DNA from: Deinococcus hopiensis KR-140
GTDB lineage: Bacteria > Deinococcota > Deinococci > Deinococcales > Deinococcaceae
NCBI GenBank assembly: GCA_943327755.2
Contig: CALPYF020000056.1
Location: forward strand, 1-22,868
Direction of reading: 5' to 3'
Length of the DNA stretch: 22,868 bases
In this document: one piece after another, positions 7,555 through 12,999 of the stretch
How positions within the stretch are numbered: position 1 is the stretch's first letter
Layout: every line of letters begins with the position of its first letter
Translations under genes and position numbers: made by a program
Notes under the pieces: model-generated
The model's database searches: none
The model's input: the letters and a program-made list of their open reading frames with translations, nothing else
Told to the model about the DNA's origin: nothing

Positions 7555-8808
7555 ATGACCCAGGTGTCCACCCCTCAAGTTGCCTCTGCCATGCAAGCCG
7601 TCCTCAGCGCTGCCAGCAAACGGCAACCTGCGGAACTTCACCTGTCGTTTCTCGCGCCCGAGTTCAACACCAAGCTGCAGATCTGCGAGGGTCAGATCAC
7701 CGGCATCATCAGTGCCCTCGCACCCCACTGGAGCACGCTGCTGCGCAGCAAGGACGTCCCCGCAACAGCCATCACGCAGGCTCATCAGGACGGCCAGAGC
7801 GTGCCCGACACTCTGGAACTCCTGATCAGGCGGCGGTACCTGTCCATGGACGAGATGGACGCCCTGGCACACGAGCGGGTGCTGTCCGCACTGGTCCCCC
7901 TGGCCGGCCGACATGCCAGCGTGCAACTGCATCTGCCCAAAGCCCTGTCCCACAAGCGTTTCCTGGGCAGCAGTGACGCTCAGGACGGCGTGCATGCGGC
8001 CGCGCAGTATGCCGCTACCCTGCGCGAGCACGAGTCGGCCATGACACCTGCAGACCGCTTTGTGGCGACCCCACTGGCCTCCAAAATCGAGCCCGAAGGC
8101 GGACCGGTGGACCTGGTGTACCGCGCGGCCCTCCGGGGGCTGACGCTGGGTCAGATTGCACAGCGGGTCCCCATGCGCTGGGATCTCCTGGTGCGGACCA
8201 TCAGCTACCTGATCGGCCTGGGCGCTCTGCGGTCGCTGGCCCATGACGTCGAGCACAATGTCTCACCGAAGCTCCAGGTGGGTCAGATGGCACCTGACTT
8301 CATCCTCCCAGACCTGCACGGCGGCGAGCTGCGCCTGAGTTCCCTGCGCGGCCAGCGCGTGTGGCTGACCTTCAATCGTCAGAGCACGTGCGCCCTGTGC
8401 AACCCGCACCACGCGCAGATCATCACCATGGCCGACGAGATGAAGCGCCGCGGGGTGCAGATCCTCTCGATCTGGGGCAGCACCCTGGAAGACCTGAAGG
8501 AAGGCATCGGCCGCCAGCACCCGCCCTACCCCGTTCTGGCTGATCCCAACGACGAAACCTATGATCAGTACGGCCTGACGCACAGTGTGGCGGGGACCCT
8601 GGACATGCGTAACCTGAGTACCATCGTGCAGGGCTTCAAGATGATGGGCACCAAGGCCCTGAAATCCGATGGCGAGCTGATGAGGATGCCTGCCGAGTTG
8701 CTGATCGACGCGGACGGCCGGATCGCCGTGGCCCACTACAACTCGTTCGGTTCAGATTGGCTCCCTTTCGAGCGCGTGCTGGAGTGGGCCCCCGCCCCGA
8801 AAGCATGA
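7555..8808 (+). CDS. DUF4388-winged helix-peroxiredoxin-like fusion protein (copy 2)
   Basis: 417 residues from ATG 7555. No SD is visible. A weak TTGCAA-17-CACACT promoter would place the transcript start at or next to the ATG, so it may be leaderless. Domain order equals that of 1510-2742: DUF4388-like (about 15-125), winged helix about 180-225 (GLTLGQIAQRVPMRWDLLVR), then AhpC/TSA-like from about 235 (GQMAPDFILPDLHGGELRLS). C279 and C282 lie in QSTCALCNPHH. The two copies match throughout the C-terminal half (VGRTQPTFPVLCDE versus IGRQHPPYPVLADP; EGFRMMG versus QGFKMMG; AHYN near the end). Copy 2 is followed by two coupled small genes that copy 1 lacks. Reading it as a redox-responsive signalling protein is inference. 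Confidence 0.75.
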   Translation: MTQVSTPQVASAMQAVLSAASKRQPAELHLSFLAPEFNTKLQICEGQITGIISALAPHWSTLLRSKDVPATAITQAHQDGQSVPDTLELLIRRRYLSMDEMDALAHERVLSALVPLAGRHASVQLHLPKALSHKRFLGSSDAQDGVHAAAQYAATLREHESAMTPADRFVATPLASKIEPEGGPVDLVYRAALRGLTLGQIAQRVPMRWDLLVRTISYLIGLGALRSLAHDVEHNVSPKLQVGQMAPDFILPDLHGGELRLSSLRGQRVWLTFNRQSTCALCNPHHAQIITMADEMKRRGVQILSIWGSTLEDLKEGIGRQHPPYPVLADPNDETYDQYGLTHSVAGTLDMRNLSTIVQGFKMMGTKALKSDGELMRMPAELLIDADGRIAVAHYNSFGSDWLPFERVLEWAPAPKA

Positions 8809-9167
8809 AATCGGTCGAGGAGTACCGCAACCGGCTGCTGAATCTGCTGAAGCGGGCCGGGCACAGCGAGGCGGACGCGCAGCGCGTGGCCACCCATCTG
8901 GTGCACCAGCAGGAGACTGTCGCGCCCGGTGCGCAGTACGCCGGCCTATGGCCAGAGGATCTGGGCAGCCTCTGGGACCGAGCCTCGGTGCACGGCCGTC
9001 GCCGCCTGGTGCTGGAGATCGTGGCCGATGAGGGAACCGAGAATGTCACGGTCAACGTGCTGGAGGTCAGCGACCGGCCGCAGGTGGTGCAGGGCCCACG
9101 CAGGCGGCTCACGCCTCTCCCGCAGCGCCTGGACGCCTTGCCTTCCGGCTTTGGACAGGACGCCTGA
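8805..9167 (+). CDS. Small unknown protein, GHSxADA family (copy 1)
   Basis: 120 residues from ATG 8805, which overlaps the TGA of the preceding fusion gene (ATGA), so translation is coupled; a longer frame from 8757 would lie inside that gene. It has an N-terminal helix with AGHSEADAQRVATHLVHQQE, then ETVAPGAQYAGLWPEDLGSL and RRLVLEIVADEG. It aligns along most of its length with the 114-residue protein at 14854-15198 (GHSAADAHRLALETMDRQRT ... VSPGVSFGGL ... LLLEITAEG). It is soluble, with no catalytic motif. Copies lying beside a DUF4388-peroxiredoxin gene and inside the parB operon suggest a reusable accessory or adaptor protein. The function is unknown. Confidence 0.75.
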   Translation: MKSVEEYRNRLLNLLKRAGHSEADAQRVATHLVHQQETVAPGAQYAGLWPEDLGSLWDRASVHGRRRLVLEIVADEGTENVTVNVLEVSDRPQVVQGPRRRLTPLPQRLDALPSGFGQDA

Positions 9168-9385
9168 TGCTGCCACGTCCGACAGAACTGCCTGCTGTCC
9201 CCCTGGAACTCGCGCTGCTGCTTCTGGTTCTTACCTGCGCGCTGTTCCTGAAGAAGTCTCGGCGAACCCATCCGCTGGCCGTGGCGTGCGCGCTGCTGAC
9301 GGTCCATGCCGGTGGTCTGGCCCTCTCTTCTCAGGGGCTGTTCGGCGACCAGAGCCAGGTCGCGCAGGTACGGTCAGGCCAATAA
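9167..9385 (+). CDS. Small membrane protein with two transmembrane helices
   Basis: 72 residues; the start overlaps the previous stop by one base (TGATG), so it is coupled to 8805-9167. Residues about 10-28 (VPLELALLLLVLTCALFL) and about 36-58 (PLAVACALLTVHAGGLALSS) are hydrophobic, separated by KKSRR, which predicts a hairpin with a cytoplasmic basic loop. Size and topology resemble holin-like or other small membrane proteins, but no signature identifies it. It is the last gene of the unit that starts at 7555. Confidence 0.65.
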   Translation: MLPRPTELPAVPLELALLLLVLTCALFLKKSRRTHPLAVACALLTVHAGGLALSSQGLFGDQSQVAQVRSGQ

Positions 9386-9395
9386 CAGGATCAAC

Positions 9396-9433
9396 AGGGA
9401 GGGGGAGGTCCCTCTCTTCTTTTTTCTCTTTTT
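9396..9433 (+). terminator. Probable terminator of the 7555-9385 operon
   Basis: AGGGA (9396-9400) and TCCCT (9409-9413) enclose an 8-base purine loop, followed by a 20-base pyrimidine tract including TTTTTT and TTTTT. The stem is short, so strength is uncertain, but the location 10 bases after the stop fits. Confidence 0.45.
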
Positions 9434-9506
9434 ACATGTTTGTATGTAAGTCTGTAAACATATGCCCCGTTGGGGCAGGCCGTCCAGGGGAATGCCTGCG
9501 GCACCA

Positions 9507-9555
9507 GGGCACCTGAGCAGCGGCGTTCCTCACGTCACGCCGCAGGTGCCCTTTT
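9507..9555 (+). terminator. Long terminator-like hairpin inside the structured region
   Basis: GGGCACCTG (9507-9515) pairs perfectly with CAGGTGCCC (9543-9551) and is followed by TTTT. Inside, CGGCGT (9521-9526) pairs with ACGCCG (9537-9542) around a 10-base loop. It could end a short RNA beginning near 9464, or be an internal domain of a longer one. Confidence 0.55.
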
Positions 9556-9734
9556 CCCCTTCCCGTCCCCGTCACCGTCTGGAAGCTGGGCGGTGCAGGG
9601 CGCCGCGGTTCTGGGCGCAACAGATCCGCAGCACACCACGTGGCGCGGCCCATTCCGGCCCAGGGGCCGGGATTCGGCCCGAACAGCGGGCCGAAGGGCA
9701 CAGCAAACAGCGGTGTCCTAGCCGGACGGGCATC

Positions 9735-9780
9735 AGCCGGGGAAAAATGTCAGAAGGGCGCCGACATCTTTTCCCCGGCT
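9735..9780. repeat. 17-bp inverted repeat (hairpin or cruciform)
   Basis: The left arm begins AGCCGGGGAAAA and ends ATGTC at 9751. The right arm, GACATC then TTTTCCCCGGCT (9763-9780), is its reverse complement except for one extra base. An 11-base loop separates them. This is far longer than chance hairpins of this composition. It has no adjacent T-run, so it is not a simple terminator. Confidence 0.8.
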
Positions 9781-9800
9781 GCGCCGAAAGGATAGGCAGG

Positions 9801-9901
9801 GCCTCAGCCCCCAGGGAAGCTGTCAAACCCGGCCAGAGGGCGGCCGGGTTGCGGCTTGGGGCCGACATGCGGCCCCGCTTGACAGCAGCAACAGCTGAGG
9901 C
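9801..9901 (+). ncRNA. Nested multibranch fold within the structured region
   Basis: The outer stem GCCTCAGC (9801-9808)/GCTGAGGC (9894-9901) encloses a second stem GCTGTCAA (9819-9826)/TTGACAGC (9879-9886). That stem encloses two side-by-side hairpins: ACCCGGCC/GGCCGGGT (9827-9849) and GGGGCCG/CGGCCCC (9858-9876) with GC/GC below. All arms are exact complements, forming a three-way junction. Pairing is visible directly; that it is transcribed is inference. Confidence 0.55.
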
Positions 9902-10050
9902 AGGGGGAAGGGCTGAAGCGCAGCAGACGAGAAGGGACGGGCGCAGCCAGGGCGGCCACCGGGCGCCGCAGGAGCGGCACACGCGCGCCCGGAGGGGGCG
10001 CGGTGTGAAGGACGCTGGTGCAGCAGGGACGAGGGAAGGGGGGCGGTGGG

Positions 10051-10080
10051 CTGAGGAACTGTCAGTCCCTCAGTTTTGTT
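10051..10080 (+). terminator. Terminator at the end of the structured region
   Basis: CTGAGG (10051-10056), one mismatch, ACT, loop GTC, AGT, CCTCAG (10068-10073), then TTTTGTT. It separates the structured region from the promoter at 10100. Confidence 0.7.
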
Positions 10081-10099
10081 GTGTGTGTGGGTGTTTTCC

Positions 10100-10135
10100 T
10101 TGACAGTGTACACGAAACAGTGTACACTGTAGTTA
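10100..10135 (+). promoter_or_regulatory. Promoter with two GTGTACAC operators (J-domain gene)
   Basis: TTGACA (10100-10105), a 17-base spacer and TACACT (10123-10128). AGTGTACACG occupies the spacer and AGTGTACACT overlaps the -10 box. Two palindromic sites at these positions indicate tight repression. The sequence from 10115 to 10159 is identical to 11445-11489. Confidence 0.85.
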
Positions 10136-10158
10136 CCCCAGACAGAGGGGAAAGGAGC
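10136..10158 (+). promoter_or_regulatory. 5' leader hairpin and SD, copy 1
   Basis: CCCC (10136-10139), loop AGACAGA, GGGG (10147-10150), followed at once by the SD AAAGGAG (10151-10157). With the TACACT -10 box the transcript should begin about 10135, so the hairpin would be at the very 5' end of the mRNA. Confidence 0.65.
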
Positions 10159-10163
10159 GCCAC

Positions 10164-10652
10164 TTGAACTACTTCCAGAGCGTCACCACCGCCGACGAAC
10201 TCAAAACGCTGTACCGCCAGCTGTGCAAGCAGTACCACCCAGACAAGGGCGGCAGCACTGAGCAAATGCAGGAGATCAACAACCAGTACGAGGCGACCAT
10301 GAAGCGCCTCCTCAGCGGCAAGCCTGACGATTCTTACGGCGAAGGGAAGTTCTACCGCAGCCGCGAGCAAGAAACCGAAGTGGAAGCCGCCGTGCGCGCC
10401 GCCGTCGAAGCCGTGGCCCACCTGGACGGGATCGAGCTGGAAATCATCGGCGCGTGGGTGTGGCTGAGCGGTGACACGAAGACCCACAAGGACACGATCA
10501 AGGCCGCTGGGTACTGGTGGATGAACAAGAAGAAGATGTGGGCTTTCAAGGGCAAGCCCAGCAACGGGCGCGGCAACACCACGATGGAGGAGATGCGCGA
10601 GCGGTACGGCTCAGAACGGGTCTACACCGGCCCCCGCCGCCTGAGCGCCTGA
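10164..10652 (+). CDS. J-domain (DnaJ-like) plasmid protein
   Basis: 162 residues from TTG 10164, set by AAAGGAG 6 bases upstream. Residues 1-50 are a J domain: helix II LKTLYRQLCKQY, the catalytic HPD at 25-27, then KGG and helix III QMQEINNQYEAT. The HPD loop stimulates Hsp70 (DnaK) ATP hydrolysis in known J proteins. The C-terminal half carries GAWVWLSGDTKTHKD, then AAGYWWMNKKKMWAFKGK. This beta-rich module recurs in phage and plasmid J-domain proteins, where a Lys/Trp-rich strand follows a 'W.SG.TK' motif. It has no zinc finger and no client-binding domains, so it probably directs host DnaK to one plasmid process such as replication-complex remodelling (inference). Confidence 0.85.
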   Translation: MNYFQSVTTADELKTLYRQLCKQYHPDKGGSTEQMQEINNQYEATMKRLLSGKPDDSYGEGKFYRSREQETEVEAAVRAAVEAVAHLDGIELEIIGAWVWLSGDTKTHKDTIKAAGYWWMNKKKMWAFKGKPSNGRGNTTMEEMRERYGSERVYTGPRRLSA

Positions 10653-10665
10653 CCCCCGCCCCCGT

Positions 10666-10687
10666 GGCCCAGGGCAACCCCTGGGCC
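10666..10687 (+). other. Intercistronic hairpin
   Basis: GGCCCAGGG (10666-10674), loop CAAC, CCCTGGGCC (10679-10687): nine perfect pairs between two genes. No T-run follows. It could set mRNA processing or attenuate readthrough. Confidence 0.5.
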
Positions 10688-10719
10688 GCATCTCCCCCAT
10701 GCCCGCCAAGGAGGCCCCC

Positions 10720-11364
10720 ATGTCCGTACTCGTGAACCGCGCCGAAGAAATAAAAGCCCTGATGCGTTCTGCTGAGATTCTGTTTCCTGTTGAGGTTGGG
10801 GCACCTGTCGAGCCGTCTATTTTCGAGCGGCTCCACATCGCCAACCACCGCGCCTATGCCATCAGTTACGACCGGCGCGACCTTACGGCAGAAGAGATCC
10901 AGGACATTCGCGCGTCTTACGCTCAGGCAGAGGCGACCGCCGACCGTTACGACCCGGCCCAGCTGCTGGACCAGTTGCGCACGCTGCAGTACAACTGCCA
11001 AAGCAACGGCGGCACCTACACCGTTGAGGACGAGGACGAAGCCGCCCGGCGCCGGCTGGTGGTCTCTGTGGCGCTGGAGGCCATGGGCGTTGGCGGCCCT
11101 TTCGTGCGGCTGGCCGAGTTCGGCCACATGCGCCGCCCCACGCTGGAGACGTTCGAGATCACGAGCCGCGACCACAGCCAGGGGCACCGCAGCGGGGTCT
11201 ACCTGATCGACGGCAAGTCCCACCCGCTCGAAGGTTTCACCACAGAGCACCCGGTTGCCGCGTTTGAAGCGCTCTGGGCGCTGCACGACGCCTGCGCGGC
11301 CCATTGGGCCGTTGAGTATGAAAAGGCGCTTGAATCCCAGGCCAAAAGACTTGGTGTGATTTAG
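10720..11364 (+). CDS. Unknown protein downstream of the J-domain gene
   Basis: 214 residues from ATG 10720, chosen because AAGGAGG (10708-10714) is 5 bases upstream; the in-frame ATG at 10699 has no SD. The protein is largely helical with charged segments (DLTAEEIQDIRASYAQAEAT; DEDEAARRRLVVSVALEAMG). Its central beta part (FVRLAEFGHMRRPTLETFEI) is followed by GHRSGVYLIDGKSH. No signal, membrane helix, or family signature was recognised. It shares the promoter at 10100 with the J-domain gene and is closed by a strong terminator, so the two form one unit. Confidence 0.7.
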   Translation: MSVLVNRAEEIKALMRSAEILFPVEVGAPVEPSIFERLHIANHRAYAISYDRRDLTAEEIQDIRASYAQAEATADRYDPAQLLDQLRTLQYNCQSNGGTYTVEDEDEAARRRLVVSVALEAMGVGGPFVRLAEFGHMRRPTLETFEITSRDHSQGHRSGVYLIDGKSHPLEGFTTEHPVAAFEALWALHDACAAHWAVEYEKALESQAKRLGVI

Positions 11365-11380
11365 GCCGCAGCCACCTCAG

Positions 11381-11406
11381 CGCCACCCATCCCGGGTGGC
11401 GTTTTT
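11381..11406 (+). terminator. Rho-independent terminator
   Basis: CGCCACCC (11381-11388), loop ATCCC, GGGTGGCG (11394-11401), then TTTTT. It ends the 10164-11364 unit. Confidence 0.9.
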
Positions 11407-11429
11407 GCTGTCTGAGTCGGTCAAAAGCA

Positions 11430-11465
11430 TTGACGTTGTACACAAAACAGTGTACACTGTAGTTA
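11430..11465 (+). promoter_or_regulatory. Promoter with GTGTACAC operators (11496 gene)
   Basis: TTGACG (11430-11435), a 17-base spacer and TACACT (11453-11458). TTGTACAC lies in the spacer and AGTGTACACT over the -10 box. This is a near-exact copy of the 10100 promoter, and only the -35 side differs, so the same repressor should act on both. Confidence 0.85.
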
Positions 11466-11488
11466 CCCCAGACAGAGGGGAAAGGAGC
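11466..11488 (+). promoter_or_regulatory. 5' leader hairpin and SD, copy 2
   Basis: CCCC (11466-11469), AGACAGA, GGGG (11477-11480), then AAAGGAG (11481-11487), identical to the copy at 10136. Confidence 0.65.
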
Positions 11489-11495
11489 GTTAAGA

Positions 11496-11720
11496 ATGAA
11501 ACGAACAGCGGCAGAACGGGGCAGGATGGGCGGCACGGCCACGGCCACACGGCACGGGGCGGTGCACATGGAGGCCATCGGGCGAGCAGGCTTCTGGGCG
11601 ACGGTCGAGCGCCACTATGGCGGAGACCACCAGCTCTATATGCAGGCCCTGAGGGACCGGCAGGCGAGGGGGCAGCCAGACCCCGCGCTGGGGTGCCAGG
11701 TCAAGCGCGTGACGAACTAA
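11496..11720 (+). CDS. Small Gly/His-rich unknown protein
   Basis: 74 residues from ATG 11496, 8 bases after AAAGGAG. The first half, RGRMGGTATATRHGAVHMEA then IGRAGF, has spaced Gly pairs and an 'H.xxIGxxG' stretch loosely like the KGG-type motif of small stress proteins. The second half (WATVERHYGGDHQLYMQALR) is a likely helix. It is the first gene after the duplicated promoter, so it should be produced together with the J-domain protein. No function can be assigned. Confidence 0.65.
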   Translation: MKRTAAERGRMGGTATATRHGAVHMEAIGRAGFWATVERHYGGDHQLYMQALRDRQARGQPDPALGCQVKRVTN

Positions 11721-11730
11721 ACCCCTCACG

Positions 11731-11755
11731 CCGCGCCGCTGAGAAGGCGGCGCGG
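11731..11755 (+). other. Intercistronic hairpin
   Basis: CCGCGCCGC (11731-11739), loop TGAGAAG, GCGGCGCGG (11747-11755): nine exact pairs, no T-run, placed between the 11496 gene and the Cys-rich small gene. Confidence 0.5.
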
Positions 11756-11778
11756 CCCCTGCCCTGGAGGCCCTGCCG

Positions 11779-11931
11779 ATGTGGACCCTGTACGACCCCC
11801 CCGAAGAGGACCGCGACCAGACCCCCGAGCCGGACAGCCCCGAGCTGCTGGCCGCGCCGGACGCGCCGCACCTAAGCGGCTGCCCCAGCTGCGCCGCGCG
11901 CCTGCACGACGACTGCGGGTGCGAGCCGTGA
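11779..11931 (+). CDS. 50-residue acidic protein with a Cys cluster
   Basis: A short gene from ATG 11779 with GGAGG (11766-11770) 8 bases upstream. The N-terminal 30 residues are acidic and Pro-rich (YDPPEEDRDQTPEPDSPELL). The C-terminus has C35-x2-C38 and C46-x-C48 (GCPSCAARLHDDCGCEP), an arrangement able to bind one zinc ion as a minimal ribbon or knuckle. Its TGA overlaps the GTG of the next gene (GTGA), so the two are translationally coupled. The precise SD and overlap argue for a real gene despite its size. The function is unknown; a small zinc-dependent adaptor is one possibility. Confidence 0.6.
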   Translation: MWTLYDPPEEDRDQTPEPDSPELLAAPDAPHLSGCPSCAARLHDDCGCEP

Positions 11932-12413
11932 GCAAGTACCCCCAGACGCGCGAGGAGTACCGCGCCGCCATCATGTTTCAGATTTACCAGCTCGTGCAGG
12001 CCGTCGAAGCCGACGACCCCGGCGAGCACAACAACACGCAGTGGGTCGCGCGGAACCTGCACAACGACGTGCGCGAGTATTTCAACGCCGACCGCTGGCG
12101 CCCCCGCCCCATCTATGACGGCATCCGCGCCCGTGTGCCGCTCGACACCCCTCTCTCCCTGTTGATCACCTACCACCGCGAACACGACCACGACAACACG
12201 CGGTTTGTGCAGGGCCGACTGGTGGAGATCAGCCCCGTCTATCAGCCCAGGGACGGCGCCACCTTCAAGATCATTCCCAAGGGGTGCCGCAATCCGCGCA
12301 CGTACTCGTACCACGCCGGTTGGGGTGCAAGTCTCACGATCTGGCCGGGGCATGTGCCGCAGACCGGCAAAGCCGGGGTGAAGCCACTCTATGACCACGA
12401 GGCCCCGCGTTAA
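11928..12413 (+). CDS. Unknown protein coupled to the Cys-rich gene
   Basis: 161 residues from GTG 11928, which overlaps the previous stop codon; the frame is open upstream to 11781, but no start with an SD is found there. The N-terminal half is helical (REEYRAAIMFQIYQLVQAVE ... QWVARNLHNDVREYFNADRW). The C-terminal half is beta-rich and reads VPLDTPLSLLITYHREHDHD, then FVQGRLVEISPVYQPRDGAT and GCRNPRTYSYHAGWGASLTI. No catalytic motif was identified. It belongs to the 11496-12413 unit driven by the duplicated promoter. Confidence 0.65.
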   Translation: MSKYPQTREEYRAAIMFQIYQLVQAVEADDPGEHNNTQWVARNLHNDVREYFNADRWRPRPIYDGIRARVPLDTPLSLLITYHREHDHDNTRFVQGRLVEISPVYQPRDGATFKIIPKGCRNPRTYSYHAGWGASLTIWPGHVPQTGKAGVKPLYDHEAPR

Positions 12414-12429
12414 GTCCAGTACACTCCCC

Positions 12430-12458
12430 AAAAGAAAGCCCCGCCCCCTGTGGGCGGG
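12430..12458 (-). terminator. Minus-strand terminator-like hairpin
   Basis: CCCGCCC (12440-12446) and GGGCGGG (12452-12458) with loop CCTGT. Read on the minus strand the stem is followed by TTTCTTTT (12437-12430). In the plus direction it forms a hairpin in the leader of the XRE gene without a T-run. It could stop antisense transcription entering from the right, or act in the XRE leader. Confidence 0.5.
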
Positions 12459-12466
12459 ACTGCTCA

Positions 12467-12488
12467 CCCCAGACAGAGGGAAAGGGAG
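12467..12488 (+). promoter_or_regulatory. 5' leader hairpin element, copy 3 (XRE gene)
   Basis: CCCC (12467-12470), AGACAGA, GGG (12478-12480), then AAAGGGAG. The copy is slightly degenerate. A TACACT box at 12420-12425 lacks a good -35, so this gene may be transcribed from further upstream. Confidence 0.5.
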
Positions 12489-12501
12489 CAGAGGGGAGTA
12501 T

Positions 12502-12816
12502 ATGGCACAGAAGGCAGGAAAGAAAAAGACCCTGGCCGAGTGGCGGGAGGAACGGGGCGTGACGGTCCAGGCCCTGGCTGACGCTCTGGGAACGACACGC
12601 GGACGCATGGGCGACTATTTGCAGGGCCGCTTAGAGCCGAGCGTGACTCGCGCTCAGAAAATTGTCGAGGTGCTGAATATCACCGTGGACGATGTGGCCT
12701 GGGTGGAAAAGGCCAAAGTGTCCAGGCCCGCACCACCTAAGAAGGCGGATGCGAAAAAGGACGGTCAACATACAGGGGCCGCAGCCCCTCAAGAGGACGC
12801 TGAGGGGTCTTCCTGA
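12502..12816 (+). CDS. XRE-family helix-turn-helix regulator
   Basis: 104 residues from ATG 12502; AGGGGAG lies 3 bases upstream and AAAGGGAG 13 bases upstream. Residues about 9-63 are a Cro/CI-type HTH: helix TLAEWREERG, then VTVQALADALGTTRGRMGDY with the recognition helix at TTRGRMGDYLQG, then AQKIVEVLNITVDDV. The last 35 residues are a Lys/Pro/Ala-rich tail with no dimerisation domain visible. It lies between the operator-controlled units and the parB operon, so it is a natural candidate for the repressor of the GTGTACAC sites or the parB palindrome (inference). Confidence 0.85.
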   Translation: MAQKAGKKKTLAEWREERGVTVQALADALGTTRGRMGDYLQGRLEPSVTRAQKIVEVLNITVDDVAWVEKAKVSRPAPPKKADAKKDGQHTGAAAPQEDAEGSS

Positions 12817-12888
12817 GCCTCCCAGCGCCTTGTATGTTTTCCGCAAGTTCTTAGAGTTTTCCGCCACTTTTCTCCTCTGTCGAGTCCA

Positions 12889-12935
12889 GGCTAAAAACCT
12901 ATACGCGGTAAAACCTTGACCAGCGCGGTAAATCC
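12889..12935. repeat. Iteron-like direct repeats upstream of parB
   Basis: GGCTAAAAACC (12889-12899), GCGGTAAAACC (12905-12915) and GCGGTAAATCC (12925-12935) share a G-C-x-TAAA core at 16- and 20-base spacing. The parB promoter carries the related GCGTAAAAT. These may be ParB or repressor sites, or part of a replication or partition locus. Confidence 0.5.
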
Positions 12936-12960
12936 GGCTGGTTTTCTCTTGCCCGCCTAC

Positions 12961-12990
12961 TTGCGTAAAATAGTAATTTTACGCTATAAT
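12961..12990 (+). promoter_or_regulatory. parB promoter with 22-base operator
   Basis: TTGCGT (12961-12966), an 18-base spacer and a consensus TATAAT (12985-12990). A perfect inverted repeat, GCGTAAAAT (12963-12971) and ATTTTACGC (12976-12984) around AGTA, fills the spacer. This predicts autorepression by ParB or control by the XRE protein. Confidence 0.85.
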
Positions 12991-12999
12991 CTAAATGTG

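Larger units (their letters stand above)
9464..10080 (+). ncRNA. Candidate large structured RNA region (no credible gene)
   Basis: This GC-rich stretch has a long open frame (9462-10103), but its translation is low-complexity Arg/Gly/Pro-rich text with no domain, and the DNA is filled with exact inverted repeats. Stems seen: GCCCC/GGGGC 9464-9476; GGGCACCTG/CAGGTGCCC 9507-9551 with inner CGGCGT/ACGCCG; CCGGCC/GGCCGG 9655-9670; TTCGGCCCG/CGGGCCGAA 9673-9695; a 17-bp arm pair 9735-9780; a nested multibranch 9801-9901; CGCGCCC/GGGCGCG with flanking CACAC/GTGTG 9978-10007; and a terminator hairpin 10051-10073. CCCGTCCC (9562-9569) can pair long-range with GGGACGGG (9934-9941). A weak TTTACA-18-TAAACA lies at 9431-9460. 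It could instead be an origin or oriT. The exact ends are unknown. Confidence 0.45.

Noticed and set aside
9462..10103. 213-codon plus-strand frame in the non-coding region
   Set aside because: The translation is Arg/Gly/Pro/Ala low-complexity, it has no SD, it runs through the long hairpins and the terminator at 10051-10080, and it even reaches the next promoter.
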